From the NCBI GenBank assembly GCA_002319795.1, contig DCFU01000013.1, forward strand, positions 22,789 to 86,788: a stretch of DNA of 64,000 nucleotides, written 5' to 3'. A program made the position numbers and the translations under genes. The notes under the pieces were generated by a model, which saw only the letters and a program-made list of their open reading frames with translations, did no database searches and had not been told where the DNA came from. The DNA comes from Megamonas sp. UBA1796. GTDB lineage: Bacteria > Bacillota > Negativicutes > Selenomonadales > Selenomonadaceae. Below, one piece after another: positions 32,488-41,340 of the stretch (positions are counted from its first letter, which is position 1; every line of letters starts with the position of its first letter).

Positions 32488-33810
32488 ATGAGGATGTACG
32501 ATTTAATCACGAAAAAGCGTAACGGCGGGGTGCTCACAGATGCTGAAATCGAGTATATGATCGGCGGCTATGTCCAAGGAGATATCGTGGATTATCAGAT
32601 GTCGGCAATGCTTATGGCTATCTGGTTCAAAGGCATGAATGCGCACGAAATCACCGAGCTTACGAAGGTAATGGCTAAATCCGGCGATATGATTGACTTG
32701 TCGGCGATCCATGGCAAAAAGGTTGACAAGCACAGTACGGGCGGTGTCGGCGATAAAACTACGCTTATTGTAGCACCTATCGTTGCTGCCTGTGGCGGCA
32801 AGGTAGCTAAGATGTCCGGACGCGGACTCGGGCATACAGGCGGGACGGTCGACAAGCTCGAAGCTATTCCGGGATTCCGTACGGTGCTGGAACGCGAGGA
32901 GTTCTTTACTATCGTGAACAAGTGTGGCTTGAGCCTTATCGGCCAGTCTGGCAATCTCGCTCCGGCGGATAAGAAGCTTTATGCGCTGCGTGATGTAACA
33001 GCTACGGTTGACAGTATACCGCTTATCGCTTCTTCAATTATGAGCAAAAAGCTTGCGGCTGGCAGTGACTGTATTTTGTTGGATGTCAAGACGGGCAGCG
33101 GTGCGTTTATGAAGACTTTTGAGGATTCGGTGCGGCTGGCCCAGACCATGGTCGCAATCGGCGAGGGCGCGGGCAAGCGCACCGTGGCGCTCATAACGGA
33201 TATGGATACGCCGCTGGGACATGCGATAGGAAATTCGCTGGAGGTCATTGAATCCATGGATGTTCTCAAAGGACATGGCCCGCAGGATCTCACGGAGGTA
33301 TCTCTGCAGCTCGCAGCGAATATGCTCTACCTTGTAGATAAAGGCTCGCTTGCTACATGTCGCAGCCTGGCGGAAAAATCTATTGCTGACGGCACAGCCT
33401 TTGAATGCTTCGCGGCTATGGTCGAGGCACAGGGTGGGGACTCTTCCGTACTGCGGAATCCGGAGAAGTTTGCCAAGGCTCCGTACAGCGGGGATGTACT
33501 CGCGGATCGCGACGGCTATATTGTCCGGATGAATGCTGAGGAATGCGGGATTGCTTCCGTAGTTCTGGGAGCGGGACGTGAGACCAAGGAAAGCACCATT
33601 GACTTTTCGGCAGGTATCATGATGATGAAGAAATATGGTGAGGCTGTCAAAAAGGGTGAAAAGCTCGCGACACTTTATACTTCAAAGCAGGAGACTCTCG
33701 CGGAGGCAGAGCGTATGTATAAAGAGGCTGTTGTTATCGGTGCGGATAAGCCGGCAGCTAAGCCGCTCGTTTATGCGCGTGTAGAAAAGGACCATGTGGA
33801 GAAATTTTAA
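32488..33810 (+). CDS. pdp: Pyrimidine-nucleoside phosphorylase
   Basis: 440 residues. Cleaves uridine/thymidine/deoxyuridine with phosphate to the base and (deoxy)ribose 1-phosphate, the substrate of DeoB. Signatures: KHSTGGVGDKTTLIVAPI (phosphate site, 81-98) and MSGRGLGHTGGTVDKLEAIPG (about 111-131). The C-terminal domain (residues 345-440) is complete. GGGAGG precedes ATG 32488. Size and motifs fit the Pdp type of Firmicutes; a thymidine phosphorylase (DeoA) assignment is equally consistent. Confidence 0.93.
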   Translation: MRMYDLITKKRNGGVLTDAEIEYMIGGYVQGDIVDYQMSAMLMAIWFKGMNAHEITELTKVMAKSGDMIDLSAIHGKKVDKHSTGGVGDKTTLIVAPIVAACGGKVAKMSGRGLGHTGGTVDKLEAIPGFRTVLEREEFFTIVNKCGLSLIGQSGNLAPADKKLYALRDVTATVDSIPLIASSIMSKKLAAGSDCILLDVKTGSGAFMKTFEDSVRLAQTMVAIGEGAGKRTVALITDMDTPLGHAIGNSLEVIESMDVLKGHGPQDLTEVSLQLAANMLYLVDKGSLATCRSLAEKSIADGTAFECFAAMVEAQGGDSSVLRNPEKFAKAPYSGDVLADRDGYIVRMNAEECGIASVVLGAGRETKESTIDFSAGIMMMKKYGEAVKKGEKLATLYTSKQETLAEAERMYKEAVVIGADKPAAKPLVYARVEKDHVEKF

Positions 33811-33834
33811 ATTGCGTTGGTAAGGAGGAACTTG

Positions 33835-34227
33835 ATGATGGATGATAAGACATTGATTGAGGCTGCAAAAAAGGCCCGGGAATTTTCTTACAGCCCGTAT
33901 TCCAAGTTCAAAGTAGGAGCGGCCGTCCTCACATCGGACGGTAAGATTTATGGTGGCTGCAATATAGAGAATGCTTCATTTGGCATTACGAACTGCGCAG
34001 AACGCACAGCGATGTTCAAGGCGGTTTCCGAAGGGCATCGGGAGCTTGACGCTTTGGCGGTCATAGCGGATACGGAGGCTCCTTGTTCCCCGTGCGGGGC
34101 CTGCCGGCAGGCAATGGCGGAGTTTAAGGTGAAGCGCATCATCATGGCCAATCTTAAGGGAGATACCAAGGTCGTTACGCTGGAAGAACTGCTGCCATTT
34201 TCGTTTTCAGATGCAGACTTCCAATAA
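33835..34227 (+). CDS. cdd: Cytidine deaminase
   Basis: 130 residues, tetrameric short type. Zinc site Cys54 and catalytic Glu56 in NCAERTA, Cys87 and Cys90 in PCSPCGACRQ; substrate segment GGCNIENASFG. Converts cytidine/deoxycytidine to uridine forms for Pdp. ATG 33835 or 33838 lies after AAGGAGG; the frame also contains earlier codons up to 33817, which precede the ribosome site. Confidence 0.94.
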   Translation: MMDDKTLIEAAKKAREFSYSPYSKFKVGAAVLTSDGKIYGGCNIENASFGITNCAERTAMFKAVSEGHRELDALAVIADTEAPCSPCGACRQAMAEFKVKRIIMANLKGDTKVVTLEELLPFSFSDADFQ

Positions 34228-34249
34228 ATAAGCGGAGGAGAATCACAAG

Positions 34250-35920
34250 ATGGGGCTTATACGGCAATTGAGGATATGCCTGCTGGCGGCAGCTGTAACG
34301 CTTTCCTTTATAGGAACGGCGTTTGCTGCGGGCGGGACGCTTACGATCTTCTCGACCTCGGATGTTCATGGCAGCATCCTGGGCTGGGATTATTTCCGGG
34401 CACAGCCGGCTGAGGTCGGGCTGGCGAAGATCAGTACAATCGTCAATGCGGAGCGTGCGAAAAACCCGGCAGTCCTTCTTATTGATGCGGGAGATTATTT
34501 GCAGGGGACGCCGTTGGATACTTATATGGTGAATGTGGATAAGGACTGGAAGGTTCATCCGATGTTTGCCGCATTCAATCAGATGAAATATGATGCCATA
34601 GTTCTGGGGAACCATGAATTCAACTTTGGTACAGATTTTTTGAAAAAGGCGATTGGTACGAATAAGAATGTGTTGTCTGCCAATACGCTGTCCAGCACGA
34701 CCGGCAGGACCTGGGATGCAGTCCGTCCCTATGTGATACGCAAGGTTATGATAGGCGGCGAGACGGTGCGGGTCGGAATTATCGGCCTTACTACACCTGC
34801 GATACCGGACTTTGAGGCGCCGAAGCATTACGCCGGACTGCGGTTTGCCGATCAACCGGCAACGGCCAGCCAGCTCGTACAGGAACTCAAGGGACGCGTG
34901 GATCTCATTGTCATAGCGACGCATTCCGGGGTGGAATCGGATGTACGTTCATCGGCAGAGAATCAGGTTATTGGTATAGCCAAAGCCTGTCCGGAGGCAA
35001 ATCTTTTGATTGCCGCGCATAACCACGTCGTAATCGATAACGCTACCGGCATACGGCTGCCGGATGGCACTTTTTATAAGGATGCCGTGGTGAATGGCGT
35101 ACCGGTTGTTGAATCGGGCAAGGACGGCAAGTTTGTGGCGCGAAGTGACCTGCAGCTTGAAAAGCAGACGGATGGAAAATGGAAAGTCCTGTCAGTCCGG
35201 ACACAGGCGGTTCCTGTAAAGGGAGTGGCCGAGGACCCGGCTATTGTCAAACAGGTGGAGCCACTGCACAAAAAGACGTTGGCGTATTTGCAAAGTGAGA
35301 TTGGAAAATCTACGGGAAGTTTCCCGGGAGAAGAATCAAATCATCGGGACTCTGCCATTGTTGATTTTGTCAATGATGTACAGCGCTATTATGCCGGGAC
35401 GGAGCTGTCGGCGGCTGCTGCTTTCAACACGAAGGCGGATATTGCACCAGGTGCCATTACACGTCAGGAAATCGCCGGGCTGTATATTTATGAGAATTAT
35501 CTATATGGAATTGAGATTACCGGGGCTGAGCTGCGAAAGTATCTTGAGTTCGCTGCGGCCCATTATGGCAAGGCTCCAGACTACAATTATGATATGCTGC
35601 AGGGTGTAGATTATACAATTGATTTGAGTCAAAGCCCGGGCAGCCAGATTACGAGGCTTCTGTATCAGGGAAAAGAGGTAAAAGATGCGGATGTCTTTAC
35701 CATGGCAATCAATGATTACCGTATGAACGGCGGCGGAGGGTACATGGCAGCCATGGGCTATACGGATGGACGCAAGCCCAAGGTCGTTTTCGATTCCATG
35801 AAAGCTTATGGCGACGCGGGACAGGTCCGCAGCCTGCTGGAACGCTATATCACAGAAAAAGGTACGATTACGCCGAAAGTGGATGGCAATTGGAATGTGG
35901 CTGGACAGCCACAGGAATAA
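34250..35920 (+). CDS. Secreted 5'-nucleotidase / UDP-sugar hydrolase family
   Basis: 556 residues with a Sec signal peptide (cleavage near AFAA, residues 24-27). N-terminal metallophosphatase domain: TSDVHG (Asp38, His40), DAGDYLQG (Asp82), GNHEFNFG (Asn121, His122) and ATHSGVE. C-terminal nucleotidase domain (about 340-535): VNDVQRYYAG, AAFNTKADIAPGAITRQEI, and MAINDYRMNGGGGY, the substrate-base-binding segment. It hydrolyses extracellular or periplasmic nucleotides to nucleosides, feeding the NupC carrier encoded next. No cell-wall anchor (LPxTG) or lipobox, so it is probably periplasmic or released. Confidence 0.92.
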   Translation: MGLIRQLRICLLAAAVTLSFIGTAFAAGGTLTIFSTSDVHGSILGWDYFRAQPAEVGLAKISTIVNAERAKNPAVLLIDAGDYLQGTPLDTYMVNVDKDWKVHPMFAAFNQMKYDAIVLGNHEFNFGTDFLKKAIGTNKNVLSANTLSSTTGRTWDAVRPYVIRKVMIGGETVRVGIIGLTTPAIPDFEAPKHYAGLRFADQPATASQLVQELKGRVDLIVIATHSGVESDVRSSAENQVIGIAKACPEANLLIAAHNHVVIDNATGIRLPDGTFYKDAVVNGVPVVESGKDGKFVARSDLQLEKQTDGKWKVLSVRTQAVPVKGVAEDPAIVKQVEPLHKKTLAYLQSEIGKSTGSFPGEESNHRDSAIVDFVNDVQRYYAGTELSAAAAFNTKADIAPGAITRQEIAGLYIYENYLYGIEITGAELRKYLEFAAAHYGKAPDYNYDMLQGVDYTIDLSQSPGSQITRLLYQGKEVKDADVFTMAINDYRMNGGGGYMAAMGYTDGRKPKVVFDSMKAYGDAGQVRSLLERYITEKGTITPKVDGNWNVAGQPQE

Positions 35921-35973
35921 ATGGTTTATACAGCCGGATGTAAGGCTTATAAACCTTAATGGGGGAGAGCTTC

Positions 35974-37173
35974 ATGTATTTTTTGATTAACTGTCTGGGA
36001 ATCATCGTATTTCTTGCTATTGGGGTCCTTTGTTCAAAAAAGCGCAAGGAAATTCATTGGCGCTCGGTGGGAACGCTGTTAGTACTCAATATCTTCATTG
36101 CCTGGTTCCTTACACAATTCTCGATTGGTCGTGAGATTGTACGCGGAGCAGCCGAGGGCTTTGCATGGCTCGTAAGTGTTGCGTATGACGGTATCGCCTT
36201 TGCTTTTCCGGATTGGGTACATGTGCCGCAGATGAACTTTTTTACTTCGGCATTGCTGCCAATCCTGCTCGTTGTGCCAATGTTCGATATCCTTACCTAT
36301 ATCGGCGTGCTGCCCTTTATCATCAAATGGATTGGTAAAGTGCTTGCAATCATCAGTCATGAGCCGAAGTTTGAATCTTTCTTTGCGATTGAAATGATGT
36401 TCCTGGGCAATACGGAGGCTCTGGCGGTTTCCAGCCTCCAGCTACGGGAAATGCGTGCGGAACGAAATCTTACGCTGGCGATGATGTCCATGAGCTGCGT
36501 GACGGCTGCCCTCATCGGCGTGTATACGAAGATGATGCCGGCGGAATTTATTCTTACGGCAGTGCCGCTTAACGTCGTTAATGCGCTTATTGTAACGAAC
36601 ATCCTGCATCCGGTCACTGTCACGGAGGAGGAGGATACTGTAGCCAGAATTGGTGGTGCCAATAAAGAAAAGGAACCGTTCTTTTCATTCCTGGGCAATT
36701 CTATTCTCGGCGCTGGCCGGCTCATACTCATCATTGCTGCCAATGTTATCGCATTTGTAGCGCTCGCAGCGCTTATTGATAAGCTGTTGGTGCTGATTCA
36801 TCCGGCGATTACGCTGGAGAATATTCTTGGTTGCATTATGTTCCCGTTTGCCTGGCTCATGGGGCTGTCAACGGGAGAGGCTTTCCAGTTTGCCCAGTAT
36901 ATGGGGACGAAACTAGTGACGAATGAGTTTGTCGTAATGCTCAATGTCGGTCCGATTCTTGATACTTTCAGCCGTCATTTACAGGGTACGCTTACGATCT
37001 TCATTACGTCCTTCGCGAATTTCTCGACGCTCGGCATGATTATTGGCTGTTTTAAAGGAATGGTTGATAACAGTAAAAATGAGCTTATTTCGCGCAATGT
37101 ACTGTATATGCTGCTGTCTGGTATTCTGGTTTCCCTGCTTTCTGCGGGAATTGCCGGACTCTTTATCTGGTAA
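35974..37173 (+). CDS. nupC: NupC-family concentrative nucleoside transporter
   Basis: 399 residues, nine or ten membrane segments. CNT family pattern: N-terminal LINCLGIIVFLAIGVLCSKKRKEIHWRSV, the substrate segments GNTEALAVSSLQLREMRAERNL and LSTGEAFQFAQYMGTKLVTNEFV, and SFANFSTLGMIIGCFKG near the end. Imports nucleosides with H+ or Na+. ATG 35974 follows GGGGGAG; the frame starts earlier at 35959 but inside the ribosome site. Last gene of the salvage operon. Confidence 0.93.
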   Translation: MYFLINCLGIIVFLAIGVLCSKKRKEIHWRSVGTLLVLNIFIAWFLTQFSIGREIVRGAAEGFAWLVSVAYDGIAFAFPDWVHVPQMNFFTSALLPILLVVPMFDILTYIGVLPFIIKWIGKVLAIISHEPKFESFFAIEMMFLGNTEALAVSSLQLREMRAERNLTLAMMSMSCVTAALIGVYTKMMPAEFILTAVPLNVVNALIVTNILHPVTVTEEEDTVARIGGANKEKEPFFSFLGNSILGAGRLILIIAANVIAFVALAALIDKLLVLIHPAITLENILGCIMFPFAWLMGLSTGEAFQFAQYMGTKLVTNEFVVMLNVGPILDTFSRHLQGTLTIFITSFANFSTLGMIIGCFKGMVDNSKNELISRNVLYMLLSGILVSLLSAGIAGLFIW

Positions 37174-37182
37174 GTAAAAAAA

Positions 37183-37212
37183 TGACAGGCTCCGGTAGCT
37201 GGAGCCTGTCAA
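37183..37212 (-). terminator. Terminator downstream of the Crp/Fnr gene
   Basis: GACAGGCTCC and GGAGCCTGTC pair (10 bp) around GGTAGCT. On the minus strand the stem is followed by ATTTTTTT, so it ends the gene at 37224-37898; the stem may also help stop nupC transcription. Confidence 0.8.
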
Positions 37213-37223
37213 AAATGCGATAT

Positions 37224-37898
37224 TTATTTCTGTGATAATGTGGTAACAGCTTCATACAACTTTTGCCGCTGTGCAGGATTGATGGTAATTTTGCCGTGCA
37301 GCAAAGTTATGAAACCGGCTGCTTTAAGCTCGTTCGCACAGCGGTTGACGGTTTTAATGCTAGTGCCGATTTCGTCGGCAATCTGCTGGCGTCCCTTGTG
37401 CAGGATGAATTTCGTACTGCCCGAGGCAGAACTTCCATAGATTTGCAGCAGGTAGGATTCCATTTTCTGGAGTGCAGGAATAAATTTTATCGTACCATTG
37501 TTGTTCGAGGTTGGGTAGAATTTTGCTGCGACAAGCCTGGCCATCAGGAGAGCAAGTTCAACATCGCCGCGCAGCCAGTTTAAAAATGTTTCTGCCGGAA
37601 GCGATAAAATCCTGCAGGCGGTAATGGCTTCTACGGTAGCGGCACTGCGTGACTGCCCGGCAAGTATTTCCACTTCACCGATGAGGCTGGGGGGGCCGAA
37701 TTCGGCAAAGCTGTAGCGGTGCCCGTTGATGAAATCATTGCTTACGCGTACGAAACCCTGCAGCAGAATGTAGACATGTGATACTTCGCTTCCCTTGAGT
37801 AATATGGTTTCTGCAGGTGCAATGCTTTTTTGGATTACATGACGCCGGATGCACTCTGGCAATGTGGCGATGGCATCGGATAATTGCATGGGCAGCAT
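37224..37898 (-). CDS. Crp/Fnr-family transcriptional regulator
   Basis: 224 residues. Cyclic-nucleotide-binding-like domain (about 15-115: ILLKGSEVSHVYILLQGFVRVSNDF, GPPSLIGEVEILAGQSRSAATVEA) and C-terminal wHTH (about 155-215: GRQQIADEIGTSIKTVNRCANELKAAGFI). No N-terminal Cys cluster, so not an Fnr-type oxygen sensor. It resembles the YeiL/PrfA-like subgroup, found next to nucleoside genes in other bacteria. It is convergent with the nupC operon, whose regulation it may govern; this is context only. Confidence 0.88.
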   Translation of the reverse strand: MLPMQLSDAIATLPECIRRHVIQKSIAPAETILLKGSEVSHVYILLQGFVRVSNDFINGHRYSFAEFGPPSLIGEVEILAGQSRSAATVEAITACRILSLPAETFLNWLRGDVELALLMARLVAAKFYPTSNNNGTIKFIPALQKMESYLLQIYGSSASGSTKFILHKGRQQIADEIGTSIKTVNRCANELKAAGFITLLHGKITINPAQRQKLYEAVTTLSQK

Positions 37899-37975
37899 CT
37901 TCCTTATATGATATTTCTTTTATTCTAACGGGTATTCTTATAAAATACAATAAAGAGTATTTTTGCTTTCTATAA

Positions 37976-38015
37976 CAAAAAGGGATACGGCCCAAACAGG
38001 CTGTATCCCTTTTTC
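37976..38015 (-). terminator. Terminator of the amino-acid permease gene
   Basis: AAAAAGGGATACGGCC paired with GGCTGTATCCCTTTTT, 14 bp after the permease stop on the minus strand. Confidence 0.88.
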
Positions 38016-38028
38016 GTTAACAGTTTCC

Positions 38029-39405
38029 TTAATTTGTTGATTCAGCAATACGTTCTTTGTGCCGGACAACGCAGAATTTGTAAAGCACTGCCAGCAGGAT
38101 GAACCATACCGGTGTTACGAACAGGGCCACACGGGTTTCGGCGTTCAGAGCCAAAACTACGAGTACAAAAGCAAAGAAAGCCAGGATGATGTAGTTGATT
38201 ACCGGATAAAGAGGCATCCGGAATGGATTCTTTGCTGCTTCCGCAGGTTTTGTCTGGCGATACTTCAAATGGCAGAGAACCATCATGGCCCAAATGAAAA
38301 TGAAGCAAAAGGTCGAAATGCTCGTGATGAGTACGAAGACGCTTTCCGGCATGATGTAGTTGAGTATAACAGAGAGGAAGATGACTGCGGCAGAAAACAG
38401 TGTGGCACGTGAGGGTACATGGCTCGCGGTAAGATTCTTCATGGATGCCGGAGCATTGCCTTCTCTGGCCAGTGAATAGACCATGCGGCTCGTACTGAAT
38501 ATGCCGCTGTTGCAGGCTGATGCAGCGGCTGTGAGCACGACGAAATTTACGATACTCGCTGCCGCGGCGATGCCCATGGCGGCAAATACCTGTACAAACG
38601 GGCTCTTATCCGGACTTACAGCGTTCCAGGGATAAATGCTCATGATAATGCCCAAAGCACCAATATAGAAAATGATTACGCGGATCGGAATGTTATTGAT
38701 GGCCTGCGGGATAACATGTGCCGGATTCTCCGTTTCTCCAGCGGTAAGTCCGACAAGCTCGATGCCAGTAAAGGCAAATACTGCCATCTGGAAGGAAAGG
38801 ACAAAGCCGGTAATGCCGTTCGGGAACCAGCCGCCGTGGCTCCAGAGGTTTGTGAAACTGGAAACGTTGATATCGGTAGAGAAGCCCTGGATGATCATCA
38901 GAGTACCGATGCCGATCAGGGACAGAATCGCGATAACCTTAATAAGAGCAAACCAGAATTCCATTTCACCAAAATGCTTCACAGCGGTGAGGTTCATGAC
39001 AAGCAGAACCACAAGCACAATAAAGCTTGGAACCCATTGCGGGATTCCTGGGAGCCAGTACTGGATATAAAGGCCAGCTGCTGTAAGGTCAGCCATGGCA
39101 AGTGATATCCAGCAGAACCAATAGGTCCAGCCGGTGATGAATGCAGCCTTCTCACCAAAATATTCATAGACAAAATCAACGAATGAATGATAGTTCAAAT
39201 TTGAAAGCAACACCTCACCTAAAGCACGCATGACAAAGAAACATAAGACGCCGGTAATTAAGTAAGCAAGCAGAATCGATGGCCCTGCCAGATGAATCGA
39301 ACGACCGGAGCCCAGAAAGAGTCCTGTGCCGATTGCGCCGCCGATGGCTAATAGCTGTACGTGGCGATTCTTTAAACCTCTTGATAAATTTTGATCTTCT
39401 TCCAT
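38029..39405 (-). CDS. cycA: Amino-acid permease, CycA-like (D-Ser/D-Ala/Gly type)
   Basis: 458 residues, twelve membrane segments, APC superfamily. Family features: RGLKNRHVQLLAIGGAIGTGLFLGSG at the start, MRALGEVLLSN, FTGIELVGLTAGETENPAHVIPQAI, and ACNSGIFSTSRMVYSLAREGNAP. It best matches the CycA branch (D-serine, D-alanine, glycine importers). A tandem glycine riboswitch and terminator lie directly in the 5' leader, which supports glycine as a substrate or signal. Start ATG 39405 has GGAAGGGTG upstream. Confidence 0.9.
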   Translation of the reverse strand: MEEDQNLSRGLKNRHVQLLAIGGAIGTGLFLGSGRSIHLAGPSILLAYLITGVLCFFVMRALGEVLLSNLNYHSFVDFVYEYFGEKAAFITGWTYWFCWISLAMADLTAAGLYIQYWLPGIPQWVPSFIVLVVLLVMNLTAVKHFGEMEFWFALIKVIAILSLIGIGTLMIIQGFSTDINVSSFTNLWSHGGWFPNGITGFVLSFQMAVFAFTGIELVGLTAGETENPAHVIPQAINNIPIRVIIFYIGALGIIMSIYPWNAVSPDKSPFVQVFAAMGIAAAASIVNFVVLTAAASACNSGIFSTSRMVYSLAREGNAPASMKNLTASHVPSRATLFSAAVIFLSVILNYIMPESVFVLITSISTFCFIFIWAMMVLCHLKYRQTKPAEAAKNPFRMPLYPVINYIILAFFAFVLVVLALNAETRVALFVTPVWFILLAVLYKFCVVRHKERIAESTN

Positions 39406-39452
39406 ATAAATACACCCTTCCTATAACCCCTGGAAATGCTTCATAGAAACAT

Positions 39453-39482
39453 AAAAAGAGGCCAAATATAGAATTCGGCCTC
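39453..39482 (-). terminator. Riboswitch expression-platform terminator
   Basis: On the minus strand GAGGCC pairs with GGCCTC and TTTTT follows, between the glycine aptamers and the permease start. Default transcripts would stop here. Confidence 0.75.
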
Positions 39483-39508
39483 AAAAATATCAAAATAGCT
39501 GTAAACAG

Positions 39509-39664
39509 CTGCTCTGTCCTTTTACCTGAGAGATTCACTGATATTACTATATCAGCTTGCTCCTTCGGTGCTCTATTGAGGCTCTCCAGAGGTTCGTCCA
39601 ATAATGGTCCTTTTGCCTGAAAGTATAACATCTTCGGCGGATTCAAAAATCGCTCTCCCATTAT
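39509..39664 (-). promoter_or_regulatory. Tandem glycine riboswitch
   Basis: Read on the minus strand: aptamer 1 starts GGGAGAGCG, has CCGCCGAAG and CAGGCAAAAGGAC; a short linker; aptamer 2 has CTCTGGAGAGC, GCACCGAAGGAGCAAGC and CTCTCAGGTAAAAGGACAGAG. These are the conserved blocks of the gcvT-type glycine RNA in tandem form. It lies 104-259 nt upstream of the permease start, with a terminator between. Whether glycine turns expression on or off cannot be read directly; for transporters, off-switching is known in the class. Confidence 0.93.
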
Positions 39665-39705
39665 CTTCATACGAAATCCTTTATGAAATTATTAATACGA
39701 AGTAT

Positions 39706-39734
39706 AATTTATCATTTATTCAGCGAAATGTCAA
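39706..39734 (-). promoter_or_regulatory. Promoter of the riboswitch transcript
   Basis: On the minus strand TTGACA (39734-39729), 17 nt, TAAATT (39711-39706); a TATACT overlaps at 39706-39701. Transcription would begin about 35 nt before the first aptamer. Confidence 0.55.
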
Positions 39735-39927
39735 CATGAAATATACATAACTGTATTATGTATGCACATGTAATAAAACATGCAGTAAAACCGGACATGT
39801 GTTTTATAGGGCGGTATATTCTTTGTACAATATGGATTTTCATATTATCACGGTGCTCTTTTGAAGACAGCGCGGAGAATGCTCAAAGTTATATTCTGCA
39901 AACTTTGTAAAAAGACTGAAAACGGCA

Positions 39928-39956
39928 TTGACATTTCTCTCCGGAAAAAGTATTAT
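39928..39956 (+). promoter_or_regulatory. Promoter of the amidohydrolase operon
   Basis: TTGACA (39928-39933), 17-nt spacer, TATTAT (39951-39956). The operator-like inverted repeat at 39959-39994 starts right after it. Confidence 0.7.
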
Positions 39957-39958
39957 GC

Positions 39959-39994
39959 TATTAAACGAATATATAAAGAATAATTCATTTAATA
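39959..39994. promoter_or_regulatory. Operator-like inverted repeat
   Basis: TATTAAACGAAT (39959-39970) and ATTCATTTAATA (39983-39994): 11 of 12 positions complementary, 12-nt spacer. It covers the expected transcription start, a classic repressor position; the operon's own regulator (42659) is the candidate. Confidence 0.6.
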
Positions 39995-40016
39995 GAAGAC
40001 CAGAGGAGAGATTTTC

Positions 40017-41321
40017 ATGGATTTAGACAAAAAAATTGCTCAATTCGTACAAGATTTGGAGGAGAAGACTACAAAACGCCGTCGTGATCTGCATCACTAT
40101 CCGGAAACCGGCTGGACGGAATTCCGTACGGCCGCTATCGTGATCGGGCAGTTGCGCGATCTTGGTTATGAGGTGAGCTTTGGTAAGGATGTTCTGGTGG
40201 ATGGGGAGTGCATGGGAGTGCCGTCCGCCAAGGTGCTCGAAGCACAGATGGAGCGCGCGATATCCCAAGGGGCAGACCCTGCACTCGTAAAAGAGATGGC
40301 TGGGGGGCGGACAGGTGTCGTTGGCGTGATGGATTTTGGCAGACCCGGCAAAACGGTTGCGCTGCGTTTCGACATGGATTGCAATGATATCGTGGAAGCC
40401 GCAGATGAGAAGCACCGTCCCTTCCGGGAAGGCTTTGCCTCGGTCAATCGCGGCTGCATGCATGCCTGCGGCCATGACGGGCATACATCCGCCGGTTTGG
40501 CGGTCGCAGAGATTCTGGCGCAACTGAAGGATGAGCTCTGCGGCAGGGTAAAATTTATTTTCCAGCCGGCGGAGGAAGGTGTACGCGGAGCGCGGGGCAT
40601 GGCCGCCAAAGGAATTGTTGATGATGTTGATTTCCTGTTGGGGGCGCATCTGATGCGTCCGAAGGTGGGGTATCTCGGCTACGATGTACAGGGCTTTTTG
40701 GCAACGAGCAAATTCGATGCAGATTTTACGGGTGTTCCAGTGCATGCAGGCTCCTATCCGGAGAAAGGAAAAAATGCGCTTCTGGCAGCGGCCAATGCGG
40801 CCATTAATCTTCAGGCTATCACACGCCATAGCGAGGGGAGTACGCGTGTAAATGTCGGTGTACTCAATGCCGGAACGGGACGCAATGTGGTCCCGGCCAA
40901 TGCGCATATGGAGGTAGAGACGCGCGGTGCATCATCGGCCATCAATGCTTATATGTATGGGCGTGCGCAGCAGATTATCCTTGGTGCGGCGCAGATGTAC
41001 GATGTGGAAGTAAAGCTGACGCAGACAGGCGGTGCGGCGAGCGGCAACAATTCACCAGAGCTTTCGGCGTATATCCGGAAGGTTGCCGAACGTCTGGACA
41101 TTTTCGATACGCTTGATACCTTGCGTGATATCGGCGGCAGCGAGGATTGTTCCTATTTTATGGAGCGGGTGCAGAAGCATGGCGGACAGGCGGCATACCT
41201 TATTATCGGCGGTTCGCTTGCAGCGGTAAACCATAATTTGTATTTTGATTTTGATGAGCATGCACTCACGCTTGAAGCACAACTTCTGGCAACAGCGACA
41301 AGCGGCTTGTTGAAAGAATAA
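40017..41321 (+). CDS. M20-family amidohydrolase (AbgA/hippurate hydrolase-like)
   Basis: 434 residues, close to E. coli AbgA (436) and longer than the usual 380-400 of hippurate hydrolases. Metal site MHACGHDGHT (Cys151, His153, His156), FQPAEEGVRGARGM (Glu186/187), and MRPK/LGAHL; SGNNSPELSAYIRK and SEDCSYFMERV toward the end. Such enzymes cleave N-acyl or N-aroyl amino acids, releasing the amino acid. An insertion of about 30 residues (VPSAKVLEAQMERAISQGAD) is shared with AbgA. AGGAGAG precedes ATG 40017. First gene of a four-gene operon with a DcuC-like carrier 19 bp downstream. Confidence 0.9.
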   Translation: MDLDKKIAQFVQDLEEKTTKRRRDLHHYPETGWTEFRTAAIVIGQLRDLGYEVSFGKDVLVDGECMGVPSAKVLEAQMERAISQGADPALVKEMAGGRTGVVGVMDFGRPGKTVALRFDMDCNDIVEAADEKHRPFREGFASVNRGCMHACGHDGHTSAGLAVAEILAQLKDELCGRVKFIFQPAEEGVRGARGMAAKGIVDDVDFLLGAHLMRPKVGYLGYDVQGFLATSKFDADFTGVPVHAGSYPEKGKNALLAAANAAINLQAITRHSEGSTRVNVGVLNAGTGRNVVPANAHMEVETRGASSAINAYMYGRAQQIILGAAQMYDVEVKLTQTGGAASGNNSPELSAYIRKVAERLDIFDTLDTLRDIGGSEDCSYFMERVQKHGGQAAYLIIGGSLAAVNHNLYFDFDEHALTLEAQLLATATSGLLKE

Positions 41322-41340
41322 ATGTATAGGAGAGAAAATC

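Noticed and set aside
39215..39670. 151-codon minus-strand frame upstream of the permease
   Set aside because: It is the glycine riboswitch read as protein; the RNA motifs explain the sequence.
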